Source of the DNA: Limnohabitans sp.
GTDB lineage: Bacteria; Pseudomonadota; Gammaproteobacteria; Burkholderiales; Burkholderiaceae_C
Assembly (NCBI RefSeq): GCF_017848645.1
Contig: NZ_JAFEIF010000024.1
Span: 19,988-83,987, forward strand
Length of the DNA stretch: 64,000 nt
Direction of reading: 5' to 3'
The notes under the pieces: model-generated
What the model saw: only the letters and a program-made list of their open reading frames with translations
What the model was told of the DNA's origin: nothing
Databases searched by the model: none
In this document: one piece after another, positions 1 through 10,019 of the stretch
Position numbering within the stretch: position 1 is the first letter of the stretch
Layout: each line of letters begins with the position of its first letter
Program-made: the position numbers and the translations under genes

Positions 1-1
1 C

Positions 2-730
2 GTGGAGGGTCAGCCTCTTCCCCCAGTCAGTGGGGCTTGGGATGACTCAACGCCCGCGCCAGGCTTGCTGGCTGCCAGCAGCGATTTGTCGGCACAGCGC
101 TTGATGGACGCTTATGCCGAGGGCGTTTTCCCTTGGTTCAATGCAGGCCAGCCGGTGCTGTGGTGGAGTCCAGACCCGCGCATGGTGCTGCAAACCCGTG
201 ATTTCCGTTTCCACCGATCGCTGCAGCAAAGCCTCAAACGCTGGAGCCTGACACCCGACTTTGAGCTGTGTTTTGACCGCGACTTTGCGCAAGTGATCCG
301 CCGCTGCGCCACGTCGCCCCGCGCAGGTCAAAAAGGCACCTGGATCGTGCCCCAGATGGTCGCCGCTTACGAAGAGCTGCACCGCATGGGCCTGGCCCAC
401 AGCTGTGAGTTGCGCATCCGGGGGGAACTTGTGGCAGGACTGTACTTTGTGGCCTTGGGCCGCGCCGTGTTTGGCGAGTCGATGTTCACCACCATCCCCG
501 ACGGCTCCAAGATGGCGCTGGCTTGCCTGGTCAGCGTCTGCTTGCAGCACGGCGTCAGCGCCATTGACTGCCAACAAAACACCCGGCACCTGGCCTCGCT
601 GGGTGCCCGCGAAATTCCGCGCAGCGACTTTTTGCACGGCGTTTACGAAGGCCGCGAGCAAGCCCCCATTGATTGGGCCCATCAGTCCCTGAGCTGGTCC
701 GCTCTGGCTTCACTGGTCGCCCCCCAATGA
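2..730 (+). CDS. aat: Leucyl/phenylalanyl-tRNA-protein transferase
   Basis: Cytosolic N-end-rule enzyme that moves Leu or Phe from aminoacyl-tRNA to the N-terminal Lys/Arg of proteins, marking them for ClpS/ClpAP. The family signatures FPWF (about residues 43-46) and WWSPDPR (54-60) are visible. The length of 242 aa is normal for the family. The GTG used here lies at the window edge, so a start a few codons upstream, outside the window, cannot be excluded. The stop overlaps the start of the next gene as ATGA, so the two N-degron transferases are probably translationally coupled. Confidence 0.93.
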   Translation: MEGQPLPPVSGAWDDSTPAPGLLAASSDLSAQRLMDAYAEGVFPWFNAGQPVLWWSPDPRMVLQTRDFRFHRSLQQSLKRWSLTPDFELCFDRDFAQVIRRCATSPRAGQKGTWIVPQMVAAYEELHRMGLAHSCELRIRGELVAGLYFVALGRAVFGESMFTTIPDGSKMALACLVSVCLQHGVSAIDCQQNTRHLASLGAREIPRSDFLHGVYEGREQAPIDWAHQSLSWSALASLVAPQ

Positions 731-1464
731 GCCAACTCAAAGAACTCCCACTGCAGGCCCTGCAGTTTTACGCAACCGCCCCCTACGCGTGCAGCTATTT
801 GCCTGATCGCTCGGCCCGCTCCCAGGTGGCCACCCCCAGCCACCTGATCCACAACGAGGTGTATGCGGACTTGGTAGAACAGGGCTTTCGGCGCAGCGGC
901 CTCTTCACCTATCGACCCTATTGCGATGGCTGCCAAGCCTGCCAGCCTTTGCGCGTGCAAGTTGACGCGTTCAAGCCCGACCGCAGCCAACGCCGCGCTT
1001 GGCAGGCTCACCGCGATTTGCGCGTGCGGGTGCTCGACTTGCAGTACGACGCCGAGCATTACGCGCTGTATCTGCGCTACCAGAACACGCGACACCCGGG
1101 CGGCGGCATGGACCACGACAGCGTGGACCAATACACCCAGTTCCTGCTGCAAAGCCGTGTCAACTCGCGCATTGTGGAATTCAGAAACCCAGGGGTTGGC
1201 GAGGCGCTTGGCGAACTGAAAATGGTCAGCATCGTGGACGTGCTCAACCATGGTTTGTCGGCGGTGTACACCTTTTACGAGCCTGATGATGTGGCCAGTT
1301 ATGGCACCTACGGGGTTCTCTGGCAAATCCAGCAAGCGGCCCAACTGGGACTGCCCTATGTTTACCTGGGTTACTGGATCGATGGCAGTCCCAAGATGAA
1401 TTACAAGTCCCGCTTCAAGCCCTGTGAGCTTCGGGTACAGGGACAGTGGCAGGCTTTTGAGTGA
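727..1464 (+). CDS. bpt: Arginyl-tRNA-protein transferase (Bpt/ATE type)
   Basis: Aminoacyl-tRNA-protein transferase of the bacterial Bpt class, which adds Leu to N-terminal Asp/Glu and so works upstream of ClpS. The N-terminal cysteines are in place: C22 and the cluster C66-x2-C69-x2-C72 (CDGCQAC) typical of the ATE N-terminal domain. The C-terminal half carries the GNAT-like ATE core, with YVYLGYWI followed by the MNYKSRFKP motif. I chose the ATG that overlaps the aat stop by four bases; this gives 245 aa, close to known Bpt proteins. A longer in-frame start at 673 would lie inside aat and is unlikely. Confidence 0.93.
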   Translation: MSQLKELPLQALQFYATAPYACSYLPDRSARSQVATPSHLIHNEVYADLVEQGFRRSGLFTYRPYCDGCQACQPLRVQVDAFKPDRSQRRAWQAHRDLRVRVLDLQYDAEHYALYLRYQNTRHPGGGMDHDSVDQYTQFLLQSRVNSRIVEFRNPGVGEALGELKMVSIVDVLNHGLSAVYTFYEPDDVASYGTYGVLWQIQQAAQLGLPYVYLGYWIDGSPKMNYKSRFKPCELRVQGQWQAFE

Positions 1465-1523
1465 GTGGCCATTTGTGACTTGAATCGATTCAGATCTCTG
1501 GTCCATCACCACAAAACACCCCC

Positions 1524-1546
1524 TTCATTTCACTGTGTAAAATGAA
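1524..1546. promoter_or_regulatory. Palindrome upstream of the IclR regulator (possible operator)
   Basis: A perfect inverted repeat, TTCATTT-N9-AAATGAA, lies 18 bp before the regulator start. A -10-like TAAAAT (1538-1543) sits inside its right half. IclR regulators often bind palindromes in their own promoters, so autoregulation is a reasonable inference. Confidence 0.45.
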
Positions 1547-1564
1547 TCGCATTGGCAGTACACG

Positions 1565-2344
1565 ATGAAAAAAGACCCCGCCCTCACGACCGCGCCCACC
1601 ATCCAGGTGATTGAACGCATGTTCACTTTGATCGACGTGCTGGCGTCCCGCGAAGAAGCCATCTCACTCAAGGAAATCAGCCAAAAAACCGGGCTGCATC
1701 CCTCTACAGCGCACCGCATCCTGAATGACCTGGCCACAGGCCGTTTTGTGGACCGCCCCGAAGCGGGCAGCTACCGCCTGGGCATGCGATTGCTTGAATT
1801 GGGCAACCTGGTCAAAGGCCGCCTCAATGTGCGTGATGCGGCCTTGGCCCCCATGCGTGATTTGCACAAGCTCATTCAGCAACCGGTCAACTTGAGCATG
1901 CGCCAAGGTGACGAAATCGTCTACATCGAACGCGCCTACAGCGAGCGCTCGGGCATGCAGGTGGTTCGCGCCATCGGCGGACGAGCCCCTCTGCACTTGA
2001 CGTCGGTGGGCAAGCTCTTTTTGGCGGCTGACGACCCCTTGCGGGTGCGCTCCTATGCCACGCGCACCGGTCTCGCAGGACAGACGCGCAACAGCATCAC
2101 ACAGCTGCAAGTGCTGGAGAGAGAACTCTCCCGCGTCAACCAGTCGGGGTTTGCGCGTGACAATGAAGAGCTGGAGTTGGGTGTGCGCTGCATCGCGGCA
2201 GGCATCTACGACGACCAAGGCAAGCTGCTGGCCGGGCTGTCCATTTCGGCCCCAGCCGATCGCTTGGATGAAAGCTGGCTGCCCAAATTGCAGGAAACCG
2301 CCAAAGCGATTTCAGAAACCTTGGGCCACCACGAGGGGCGCTAA
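1565..2344 (+). CDS. IclR family transcriptional regulator
   Basis: DNA-binding regulator of 259 aa. An N-terminal winged helix-turn-helix covers about residues 15-75 (SLKEISQKTGLHPSTAHRIL). It is followed by an IclR-type effector domain with the conserved stretches GGRAPLHLTSVGK and GVRCIAAGIYD. Such proteins usually control aromatic or small organic acid catabolism, but no catabolic genes adjoin it and its target cannot be told. A palindrome sits between the upstream gene and its start. It converges with the PBP7-like gene, leaving 30 bp between stops. Confidence 0.9.
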   Translation: MKKDPALTTAPTIQVIERMFTLIDVLASREEAISLKEISQKTGLHPSTAHRILNDLATGRFVDRPEAGSYRLGMRLLELGNLVKGRLNVRDAALAPMRDLHKLIQQPVNLSMRQGDEIVYIERAYSERSGMQVVRAIGGRAPLHLTSVGKLFLAADDPLRVRSYATRTGLAGQTRNSITQLQVLERELSRVNQSGFARDNEELELGVRCIAAGIYDDQGKLLAGLSISAPADRLDESWLPKLQETAKAISETLGHHEGR

Positions 2345-2374
2345 CGGCCTGCTACCTGCGGCCGCGTGGCGACA

Positions 2375-3526
2375 TCAGCCTGGCATATGCGCCGCTGTCT
2401 CCAAAGAGCGACTGTCCATGGACGACTTTTGCTCGAGCCACTTGCGCACGCGCTCGGCATCGCCAATGCGGCTGAACTTGCCTGCAGAATCGAGAAAGAC
2501 CATGATCAAATTGCGCCCCGCCACCTGGGCTTGCATGACCAGGCAGCGACCGGCCTCGGAGATGTAACCGGTCTTTTGCAGACCAATGTCCCACTGCGGA
2601 CTTTTCACCAAGCCATTGGTGTTGTTGTATTGCAGCGTCCTACTGCCCACCGAGACCTCGCGACCGTGGGAAGTCGACCACTCCCGCAGCATGGGTTCTT
2701 TGTAGGCTTTGGCCGCCAAGACGGCCAGATCATTGGCACTGGACTGGTTTTGGCTGGACAAGCCCGTAGGCTCCACATAACGGGTGTCCGTCATGCCCAG
2801 GGAACGTGCCCGTTGGTTCATGCGGCTGACGAACAAATCCATGCCGCCAGGAAACGTGCGCCCTAGCGCATGGGCTGCACGGTTTTCGCTGGACATCAGC
2901 GCCAAATGCATCAGGTCTGCGCGGCTGAGTTCGGTGCCCACGGCCAGGCGGGAGGAACTGCCTTTTTCCGTGTCCACGTCGGCCTGCGTGATGCGGATGC
3001 GCTCGTCCATGGGCAAATTGGCCTCGGCGATGATCAGGCCCGTCATCAGTTTGGTCAATGAAGCGATGGGCAAAACGGCGTGGTCGTTTTTGCTGTAAAG
3101 GACCTCTTGGGTCTCTTGGTCCACCACCAAAGCTACGCTGGAGTGCAGACCCAAGGCATCCGAAGTGCCATGCAGGCCCGCCATTTGACCAAAGGATGCG
3201 CGAATGGGGCGTGCGTTTTCGCTATTTTTAAAATTTCTTGCGTTCAGGGAAGCTTTGGCCGTTTGTTGTTGACGACCAGAGGACCTGGCCACTTGATTTT
3301 TCCGGGACGGTGCAGCTTTGGCGTTTTGGTTCTTGCGCGGTCCGGCCGACTTTTCTGCACTCTTCTTGTTCTTTTGTGCTTTAGAAGGTGCCTGTTTACC
3401 GGCTTGCGCGTAGGCCAAGCTCAACTGACCCGACACGATCGTGATCAAACCCACGGTCAAGGCCAAAACAGCCATGCGCAACCAGGATTTTGGCGATGGA
3501 AAAATAGAGATGGGTTTCAACGGCAT
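2375..3526 (-). CDS. pbpG: D-alanyl-D-alanine endopeptidase (PBP7 type)
   Basis: Periplasmic peptidoglycan endopeptidase of the S11 serine peptidase family. An N-terminal hydrophobic segment (about 17-40) acts as signal peptide or anchor. It is followed by a K/Q/S-rich linker (41-110), then the catalytic domain with SLTK (156-159), SEN (213-215) and KTG (318-320), the complete active-site triad of the penicillin-binding fold. I chose the ATG at 3526, giving 383 aa, because it starts directly at the signal sequence; a longer in-frame ORF extends to 3622 but adds a non-signal-like segment. The long basic linker is unusual but common in this group. Confidence 0.88.
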   Translation of the reverse strand: MPLKPISIFPSPKSWLRMAVLALTVGLITIVSGQLSLAYAQAGKQAPSKAQKNKKSAEKSAGPRKNQNAKAAPSRKNQVARSSGRQQQTAKASLNARNFKNSENARPIRASFGQMAGLHGTSDALGLHSSVALVVDQETQEVLYSKNDHAVLPIASLTKLMTGLIIAEANLPMDERIRITQADVDTEKGSSSRLAVGTELSRADLMHLALMSSENRAAHALGRTFPGGMDLFVSRMNQRARSLGMTDTRYVEPTGLSSQNQSSANDLAVLAAKAYKEPMLREWSTSHGREVSVGSRTLQYNNTNGLVKSPQWDIGLQKTGYISEAGRCLVMQAQVAGRNLIMVFLDSAGKFSRIGDAERVRKWLEQKSSMDSRSLETAAHMPG

Positions 3527-3574
3527 GTCCTGAGAGTCTGATTTTTTCAAATGTGTATCTGAGTGTATCCAAAT

Positions 3575-3613
3575 AAAAAAAGTCGCGCAAGAACAATGAC
3601 TTACGCGACTTTT
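3575..3613 (-). terminator. Rho-independent terminator after leuA
   Basis: On the minus strand a stem AAAGTCGCG / CGCGACTTT is followed by a run of seven T. It lies between the leuA stop and the pbpG start and should end the leuA transcript. Confidence 0.75.
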
Positions 3614-3646
3614 ATAAAGCAATTAATTACTCATTTGGTATCTATT

Positions 3647-5185
3647 TTATCCTTGTGCAGCCACCCGATCTGCCTTGCTCTGCAATTTATTCAGGGCGCT
3701 CAGGTAGGCTTTGGCCGAGGCCACGACAATGTCGGGGTCAGAACCGACCCCGTTGACCACGCGCCCACTGTTTTGCAACCGCACGGTCACTTCGCCCTGG
3801 CTCTCGGTGGAGCCGCTGATCGCGTTGACCGAATACAGCACCATCTCTGCGCCGCTCTTGATGTGCGACTCAATGGCTTTGAGCGAGGCGTCCACCGGCC
3901 CATTGCCATCGGACTGGGTTTGCACCTCTTTGCCCGCCACCGTGAACACCACCGAAGCGTGGGGCCGCTCGCCGGTCTCACTGTGCTGAGACATGGAGAC
4001 AAAGCCGTATTGCTCTTTTTCAGCCGTCACGCTTTCGTCGCTGACCAAGGCCAGGATGTCCTCGTCAAAAATCTCGCTCTTTCGGTCGGCCAGTTCCTTG
4101 AACTTGGCAAAGGCGTTGTTGATTTCGGTCTCGCTGTCCAAAGTGACGCCCAAGTCCTGCAAACGCTGTTTGAATGCGTTGCGGCCACTCAGCTTGCCCA
4201 GCACGATCTTGTTGGTGGTCCAGCCCACGTCCTCGGCACGCATGATTTCGTAGGTGTCACGCGCCTTGAGCACGCCATCTTGGTGAATGCCTGAGGCGTG
4301 GGCAAAGGCGTTGGCCCCCACCACCGCCTTGTTGGGCTGCACCACAAAACCGGTGGTCTGGCTGACCATGCGGCTGGCGGCTACGATGTGGCTGGTGTCA
4401 ATGCCGATGTCGAGGCCAAAATAGTCGCGCCGCGTCTTGACGGCCATGACCACTTCTTCGAGCGAGCAATTGCCCGCACGTTCACCCAAACCGTTGATGG
4501 TGCACTCGACCTGGCGTGCGCCGCCGATCTTCACGCCCGCCAAGGAGTTGGCCACAGCCATGCCCAGATCGTTGTGGCAATGAACGGACCAAATCGCTTT
4601 GTCGGAGTTGGGGATGCGCTCACGCAGGGTGCGGATGAACTCGCCATACAGCTCAGGCACCGCATAACCTACGGTGTCGGGCACGTTGATGGTGGTGGCA
4701 CCCTCGGCAATCACCGCTTCGAGCACACGGCACAAAAAGTCCATGTCGCTGCGGTAACCGTCTTCCGGGCTGAACTCGACATCACCCACCAGATTGCGAG
4801 CAAAACGCACCGACTGCTTGGCTTGCTCAAACACCTGGTCAGGTGTCATGCGCAGCTTCTTTTCCATATGCAGGGGCGAGGTGGCAATGAAGGTGTGAAT
4901 GCGGCCGCTGTTGGCGCCTTTGAGGGCCTCGGCCGCACGCGAGATGTCGCGGTCGTTGGCACGCGACAAGGAGCAAATGGTGGAGTCCTTGATCGCGTCG
5001 GCAATGCTTTTGACGGCCTCAAAATCACCATTGGAGCTGGCGGCAAAACCGGCTTCGATCACGTCCACGCGCAGACGCTCCAGCTGGCGGGCAATGCGCA
5101 GCTTCTCGTCGCGGGTCATGGAAGCGCCGGGCGACTGCTCGCCGTCACGCAAAGTGGTGTCGAAAATAATCAGTTTGTCAGTCAT
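3647..5185 (-). CDS. leuA: 2-isopropylmalate synthase
   Basis: First committed enzyme of leucine synthesis: condenses acetyl-CoA with 2-ketoisovalerate in the cytosol. The N-terminal TIM barrel begins with the family signature [13 protein letters not shown], and the metal-binding HCHNDLGMA follows. The C-terminal LeuA regulatory domain, where leucine inhibits, is present. The length of 512 aa matches the long bacterial form. The ATG at 5185 is preceded by AGGAG at good spacing; a GTG two codons earlier is less likely. A leucine-rich leader peptide and a terminator hairpin lie upstream, which points to attenuation control. Downstream there is a strong terminator. Confidence 0.95.
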   Translation of the reverse strand: MTDKLIIFDTTLRDGEQSPGASMTRDEKLRIARQLERLRVDVIEAGFAASSNGDFEAVKSIADAIKDSTICSLSRANDRDISRAAEALKGANSGRIHTFIATSPLHMEKKLRMTPDQVFEQAKQSVRFARNLVGDVEFSPEDGYRSDMDFLCRVLEAVIAEGATTINVPDTVGYAVPELYGEFIRTLRERIPNSDKAIWSVHCHNDLGMAVANSLAGVKIGGARQVECTINGLGERAGNCSLEEVVMAVKTRRDYFGLDIGIDTSHIVAASRMVSQTTGFVVQPNKAVVGANAFAHASGIHQDGVLKARDTYEIMRAEDVGWTTNKIVLGKLSGRNAFKQRLQDLGVTLDSETEINNAFAKFKELADRKSEIFDEDILALVSDESVTAEKEQYGFVSMSQHSETGERPHASVVFTVAGKEVQTQSDGNGPVDASLKAIESHIKSGAEMVLYSVNAISGSTESQGEVTVRLQNSGRVVNGVGSDPDIVVASAKAYLSALNKLQSKADRVAAQG

Positions 5186-5217
5186 GTTCACTCCTGGTCA
5201 AAAACCCGCAAGTCCAA

Positions 5218-5261
5218 GCAAAAATGCAAAAGGCCCGATGCGGATGGCATTCGGGCCTTTT
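5218..5261 (-). terminator. Attenuator terminator in the leuA leader
   Basis: On the minus strand an 11-bp stem, AAAAGGCCCGA / TCGGGCCTTTT, ends in a T-rich tract (TTTTGCATTTTT). It lies 33 bp before the leuA start and about 20 bp after the leader-peptide stop. The TCGGGC inside the leader ORF (plus-strand 5292-5297) is complementary to GCCCGA of the terminator's left arm, so an alternative antiterminator pairing is possible. Confidence 0.7.
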
Positions 5262-5280
5262 GGGAAAATGTTTGCGTGCG

Positions 5281-5334
5281 CTACACATCCCGCCCGAGGG
5301 GCGCTAGCAGTAGTGCAAACAAAGAAAAATTCAT
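5281..5334 (-). CDS. leuL: leuA leader peptide (attenuation)
   Basis: A 17-codon ORF, MNFSLFALLLAPLGRDV, lies between pssA and leuA on the same strand. Five of the 17 codons are Leu (TTG, CTA, CTG, CTA, CTC), with three in a row that include two CTA codons, which look uncommon in this GC-rich genome. It is followed by a strong intrinsic terminator before leuA. This is the classic layout of amino-acid attenuation: ribosome stalling at Leu codons when leucyl-tRNA is short would free leuA from termination. No clear Shine-Dalgarno sequence is visible; the promoter was not identified. Confidence 0.65.
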   Translation of the reverse strand: MNFSLFALLLAPLGRDV

Positions 5335-5382
5335 ATAAACACTTTAGCACAGTTCAAAACCCGAACTGTCGTGCAGTGGACA

Positions 5383-6198
5383 TCACTGGTGCAGGCCCCG
5401 TTCATCGGGCTCGTCGGTGGAGGTGCTGATCATGCTGGTGGGCTGGCCTTTGGCCTTGCGCCAGACATAAATCACATAACCACTCAAACCGTAAGCCACA
5501 AACGAGCCGAACAACACGGTGGGGGGGTCGATGTTGACGGCCGCAATGCCCAAAGCCACCAGCACCAGCGTGGCAAACGGCACGCTCTTTTTCATGTGCA
5601 TGTCCTTGAAGCTGTAAAACGGCACATTGGTCACCATGGTCAGGCCCGCAAACAGGCACACGGCAAACATGCCCCAGGACACGGCTTTGGCGGGCACGGC
5701 GTTTTCAAACATGATCCAGACAAAACCCATGACCAAAGCCGCTGCCGCTGGCGAGGGCAGGCCCTGGAAATAACGTTTGTCCACCACGCCCGTGTTGACG
5801 TTGAAACGTGCCAGGCGCAAAGCAGCACATGCGCAGTAAACAAAAGCGGCAATCCAGCCCCAGCGGCCCAACTCCTTCAGGGTCCAAACATAAGCGATCA
5901 AGGCAGGCGCAGCGCCAAAAGACACCATATCGGACAACGAATCCATTTGCTCGCCAAAGGCGCTTTGGGTGTTGGTCATGCGGGCCACGCGGCCGTCCAG
6001 GCTGTCGAGCACCATGGCACTGAAGATGCCCACGGTGGCCAAGTCAAAACGGCCGTTGATGGCCATGACGATGGCATAAAAACCCGCAAACAATGCTGCC
6101 AAAGTAATCATATTGGGCAGCATGTAAATGCCCTTGGAGGGCTTGCGCACCGGCGCTGGGCCGTCTGCGTCTTCAGCGGTGTTGTTGGTTTTGCTCAT
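5383..6198 (-). CDS. pssA: CDP-diacylglycerol-serine O-phosphatidyltransferase
   Basis: Integral membrane enzyme that makes phosphatidylserine from CDP-diacylglycerol and serine, the precursor of phosphatidylethanolamine. The CDP-alcohol phosphatidyltransferase motif is complete: D68-G69-x2-A72-R73-x8-G82-x3-D86-x3-D90. Several hydrophobic helices follow, ending in a positively charged tail. The ATG at 6198 has AGGA eight bases upstream and gives 271 aa; the earlier in-frame start adds a non-conserved segment. It sits between ilvC and leuA. The usual partner psd (decarboxylase) is not in the window. Confidence 0.93.
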   Translation of the reverse strand: MSKTNNTAEDADGPAPVRKPSKGIYMLPNMITLAALFAGFYAIVMAINGRFDLATVGIFSAMVLDSLDGRVARMTNTQSAFGEQMDSLSDMVSFGAAPALIAYVWTLKELGRWGWIAAFVYCACAALRLARFNVNTGVVDKRYFQGLPSPAAAALVMGFVWIMFENAVPAKAVSWGMFAVCLFAGLTMVTNVPFYSFKDMHMKKSVPFATLVLVALGIAAVNIDPPTVLFGSFVAYGLSGYVIYVWRKAKGQPTSMISTSTDEPDERGLHQ

Positions 6199-6270
6199 CG
6201 TCCATTCCTGTTGCGGTTTTTTTGGATCCATCCCATGTCAGCCGAGTTTAAGGCAGACCCAGCGCCCAAG

Positions 6271-6295
6271 AAAAAGGCCACCTGAGTGGCCTTTT
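6271..6295 (-). terminator. Terminator after ilvC
   Basis: A stem AAAAGGCCAC / GTGGCCTTTT with a four-base loop is followed on the minus strand by T5. It lies between the ilvC stop and pssA, so it probably ends or reduces the ilvBHC transcript. Confidence 0.7.
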
Positions 6296-6317
6296 CCTAT
6301 CTTGCCCAAGGGCCAGA

Positions 6318-7373
<1,056 letters not shown>

Positions 7374-7865
7374 TTAGACGCGCAGGATGCGCTCGCCGCG
7401 CCCGATACCGCACGCACCCGTGCGCACGGTCTCCAAAATGGCGCTGCGGTCGATCGCCTCCAAAAAGGCGTCGTTCTTGGACTGGTCACCGGTGAGCTCA
7501 ATGGTGTAGCTCTTGTCGGTGACGTCGATCACGCGGCCGCGAAAGATGTCGGCCATGCGTTTCATTTCTTCGCGTTCCTTGCCCACGGCGCGCACCTTCA
7601 CCAGCATCAGCTCGCGCTCGGTGTAAGCGCCTTCGGTCAGGTCCACCACCTTGACCACCTCGATCAGGCGGTTCAGGTGCTTGGTGATTTGCTCAATCAC
7701 ATCGTCAGAGCCAGCGGTCTGGATGGTCATGCGCGACAGGCTGGGGTCTTCGGTCGGGGCCACGGTCAAGGACTCGATGTTGTAGCCTCGGGCCGAGAAC
7801 AGACCCACCACGCGGGACAAGGCGCCCGCTTCGTTTTCGATCAATACAGCGATGATGTGTTTCAT
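7374..7865 (-). CDS. ilvH: Acetolactate synthase small (regulatory) subunit
   Basis: Regulatory subunit of acetohydroxyacid synthase. It begins with an ACT domain (MKHIIAVLIENEAGALSRVV, residues 1-20) that binds valine for feedback inhibition, and has the usual C-terminal ALS_ss_C domain. The length of 163 aa is standard. GAGGA lies eight bases before the ATG at 7865. It lies 79 bp downstream of ilvB and directly upstream of ilvC, so the three form one transcription unit. Confidence 0.95.
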   Translation of the reverse strand: MKHIIAVLIENEAGALSRVVGLFSARGYNIESLTVAPTEDPSLSRMTIQTAGSDDVIEQITKHLNRLIEVVKVVDLTEGAYTERELMLVKVRAVGKEREEMKRMADIFRGRVIDVTDKSYTIELTGDQSKNDAFLEAIDRSAILETVRTGACGIGRGERILRV

Positions 7866-7944
7866 GTGTGATTCCTCTTTTCGCCGCCCTCCCCTGCGCA
7901 CGGTAATGCGCAGGCTTGACGGACAATAGATTCGTCCAGTTCAG

Positions 7945-9717
7945 TTAAAGATCTTCAGCGCCCATCAGCATCTCGGTGATGCCTTTGCCTGCCTGAACCA
8001 TGGGGAACACGTTTTCAGTCGGGTCCGTACGGATATCCAGGAAAACCGTGCGGTCCTTGAGCCTGCGTGCTTCACGCAAAGCAGGCTCCACGTCCTCAGG
8101 CTTTTCCACCAAGATACCGACGTGGCCATAGGCCTCGGCCAACTTCACGAAATCAGGCAAGGCATCCATGTAGCTGTGGCTGTAGCGACCGGAGTAATCG
8201 ATCTCCTGCCACTGGCGCACCATGCCCAGGTAACCGTTGTTCAGGGCCACAATTTTGATGGGCGTGTTGTACTGCAGGCAAGTCGAGAGCTCTTGGATGC
8301 ACATTTGCACCGAGCCTTCACCCGTCACGCAATACACCTCGCTGTCAGGCTTGGCCAGCTTGATGCCCATGGCATAGGGAATGCCCACGCCCATGGTGCC
8401 CAAACCGCCCGAGTTGATCCAGCGGCGTGGCTCGTTGAACTTGTAGTATTGCGCCGCCCACATCTGGTGCTGGCCCACATCGGAAGTGATGTAAGCGTCT
8501 GCATCCTTGGTCATGTCCCACAGGGTCTCAATGACTTTTTGTGGCTTGATGACCAAGCTGTTTTGGCTGTCGTACTTCATGCAGTCGCGGCTGCGCCAGC
8601 CTTCAACGGTTTCCCACCACTGCGCCAGCGCCTGGCCGTCAGGTTTGAGGCCGGACTCGCGGATCATGCCCATCAACTCGGTCAGCACGTCTTTCACGTC
8701 GCCCACGATGGGCACATCCACCTTGACGCGCTTGGAGATGCTGGAGGGGTCGATGTCGATGTGGATGATCTTGCGTTCGTTCTGCGCAAAATGCTTGGGG
8801 TTGCCAATCACCCGGTCGTCAAAACGCGCACCGATGGCCAGCAAGACGTCGCAGTTTTGCATGGCATTGTTGGCTTCCAGCGTACCGTGCATGCCCAGCA
8901 TGCCCAAGAAGCGGCGGTCATTGGCCGGAAACGCGCCCAGACCCATCAGGGTGTTGGTGACGGGGAAGTTCAGCATGTCCACCAAGGCGCGCAACTCGGG
9001 GCTGGCGTTGCTCAGCAGCACACCTCCGCCCGTGTAGATGTAGGGGCGCTTGGCCGACATCAAGAGCTGCATGGCCTTGCGGATCTGGCCGCCGTGGCCT
9101 TTACGCACCGGGTTGTACGAACGCATCTCGACTTTGTCGGGGTAGCCGGTGTACAGGGTTTTGTTGAAAGAAACGTCCTTGGGCACATCCACCACCACAG
9201 GGCCGGGGCGGCCAGTGCGGGCAATGTGGAAAGCTTTTTTCATGACCTCGGCCATGTCCTTGGCATCTTTGACCAAGAAGTTGTGCTTGACGATGGGGCG
9301 GGTGATGCCCACTGTGTCGCATTCCTGGAAGGCATCGAGGCCAATGGCCGCAGTGGGCACCTGCCCGCTGATGATGACCATGGGGATGCTGTCCATGTAG
9401 GCGGTGGCGATGCCGGTCACGGCGTTGGTCAGGCCGGGGCCTGAGGTGACCAAGGCCACACCCACCTCGCCTGTGGCGCGGGCATAGCCATCGGCCGCGT
9501 GCACCGCAGCTTGCTCGTGGCGCACCAGAACGTGCTGGATGGTTTCTTGCTTGTAGAACGCGTCGTAGATGTGGAGCACAGCCCCACCGGGGTAACCCCA
9601 GACAAACTCGACGTTTTCGGCCTGCAGCGCTTTGACCAGAATTTCGGCCCCACGCAATTCTTGGCCAGAAGAAGCGATAGACGCAGCGGATGCCATTTCG
9701 GCTTTATTGATTTCCAT
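7945..9717 (-). CDS. ilvB: Acetolactate synthase large (catalytic) subunit
   Basis: Thiamine-diphosphate enzyme that condenses two pyruvates, or pyruvate with 2-ketobutyrate, at the entrance of branched-chain amino-acid synthesis. The catalytic glutamate lies in VRHEQAAVHAADGYAR near residue 60. The C-terminal ThDP/Mg motif is GEGSVQM followed about 27 residues later by NNGYLGMV. Length 590 aa is as expected. The ATG at 9717 has a modest AAGG upstream. It heads the ilvBHC unit. The family name ilvI would serve equally; only one large/small pair is in view. Confidence 0.94.
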   Translation of the reverse strand: MEINKAEMASAASIASSGQELRGAEILVKALQAENVEFVWGYPGGAVLHIYDAFYKQETIQHVLVRHEQAAVHAADGYARATGEVGVALVTSGPGLTNAVTGIATAYMDSIPMVIISGQVPTAAIGLDAFQECDTVGITRPIVKHNFLVKDAKDMAEVMKKAFHIARTGRPGPVVVDVPKDVSFNKTLYTGYPDKVEMRSYNPVRKGHGGQIRKAMQLLMSAKRPYIYTGGGVLLSNASPELRALVDMLNFPVTNTLMGLGAFPANDRRFLGMLGMHGTLEANNAMQNCDVLLAIGARFDDRVIGNPKHFAQNERKIIHIDIDPSSISKRVKVDVPIVGDVKDVLTELMGMIRESGLKPDGQALAQWWETVEGWRSRDCMKYDSQNSLVIKPQKVIETLWDMTKDADAYITSDVGQHQMWAAQYYKFNEPRRWINSGGLGTMGVGIPYAMGIKLAKPDSEVYCVTGEGSVQMCIQELSTCLQYNTPIKIVALNNGYLGMVRQWQEIDYSGRYSHSYMDALPDFVKLAEAYGHVGILVEKPEDVEPALREARRLKDRTVFLDIRTDPTENVFPMVQAGKGITEMLMGAEDL

Positions 9718-10019
9718 ATATTCAACCTTTGTGAATTTCTCTAACGAAAAACCTTGGGTGCCCCTGGGCTCGACTCTTGTGAAGTGGCTTTGGGACTTGA
9801 GACCACAGACATGGGCACCAAACTGTATAAGTGCCGGACGGTGATCCGTTTGCTTTTTTTCAATTGCAACCCGTTATTATCGCACCGTTGCAGTTGGGCC
9901 GTTGAACATCGTGCCCTCAAAACCGTCCAAGTGACATAATCACCGAGCAACAGGCCTCACAAATCGGCCACGCATCCAACTCTCGCACACACTGGACACA
10001 GCCCGCCGCTGCAAGCACC
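9718..10019. other. Divergent intergenic region between ilvB and the sigma factor gene
   Basis: About 300 bp with no convincing gene. It must hold the promoters of ilvB (minus) and of the sigma-factor cluster (plus). I looked for a branched-chain-rich leader peptide before ilvB and found none: the short minus-strand ORF nearest ilvB is Ser/Pro/Lys-rich. No confident promoter hexamers were identified. Confidence 0.4.

Noticed and set aside
9741..9950. Short minus-strand ORFs upstream of ilvB as a branched-chain leader peptide
   Set aside because: They are Ser/Pro/Lys-rich without runs of Leu, Val or Ile codons, and no terminator hairpin lies before ilvB.
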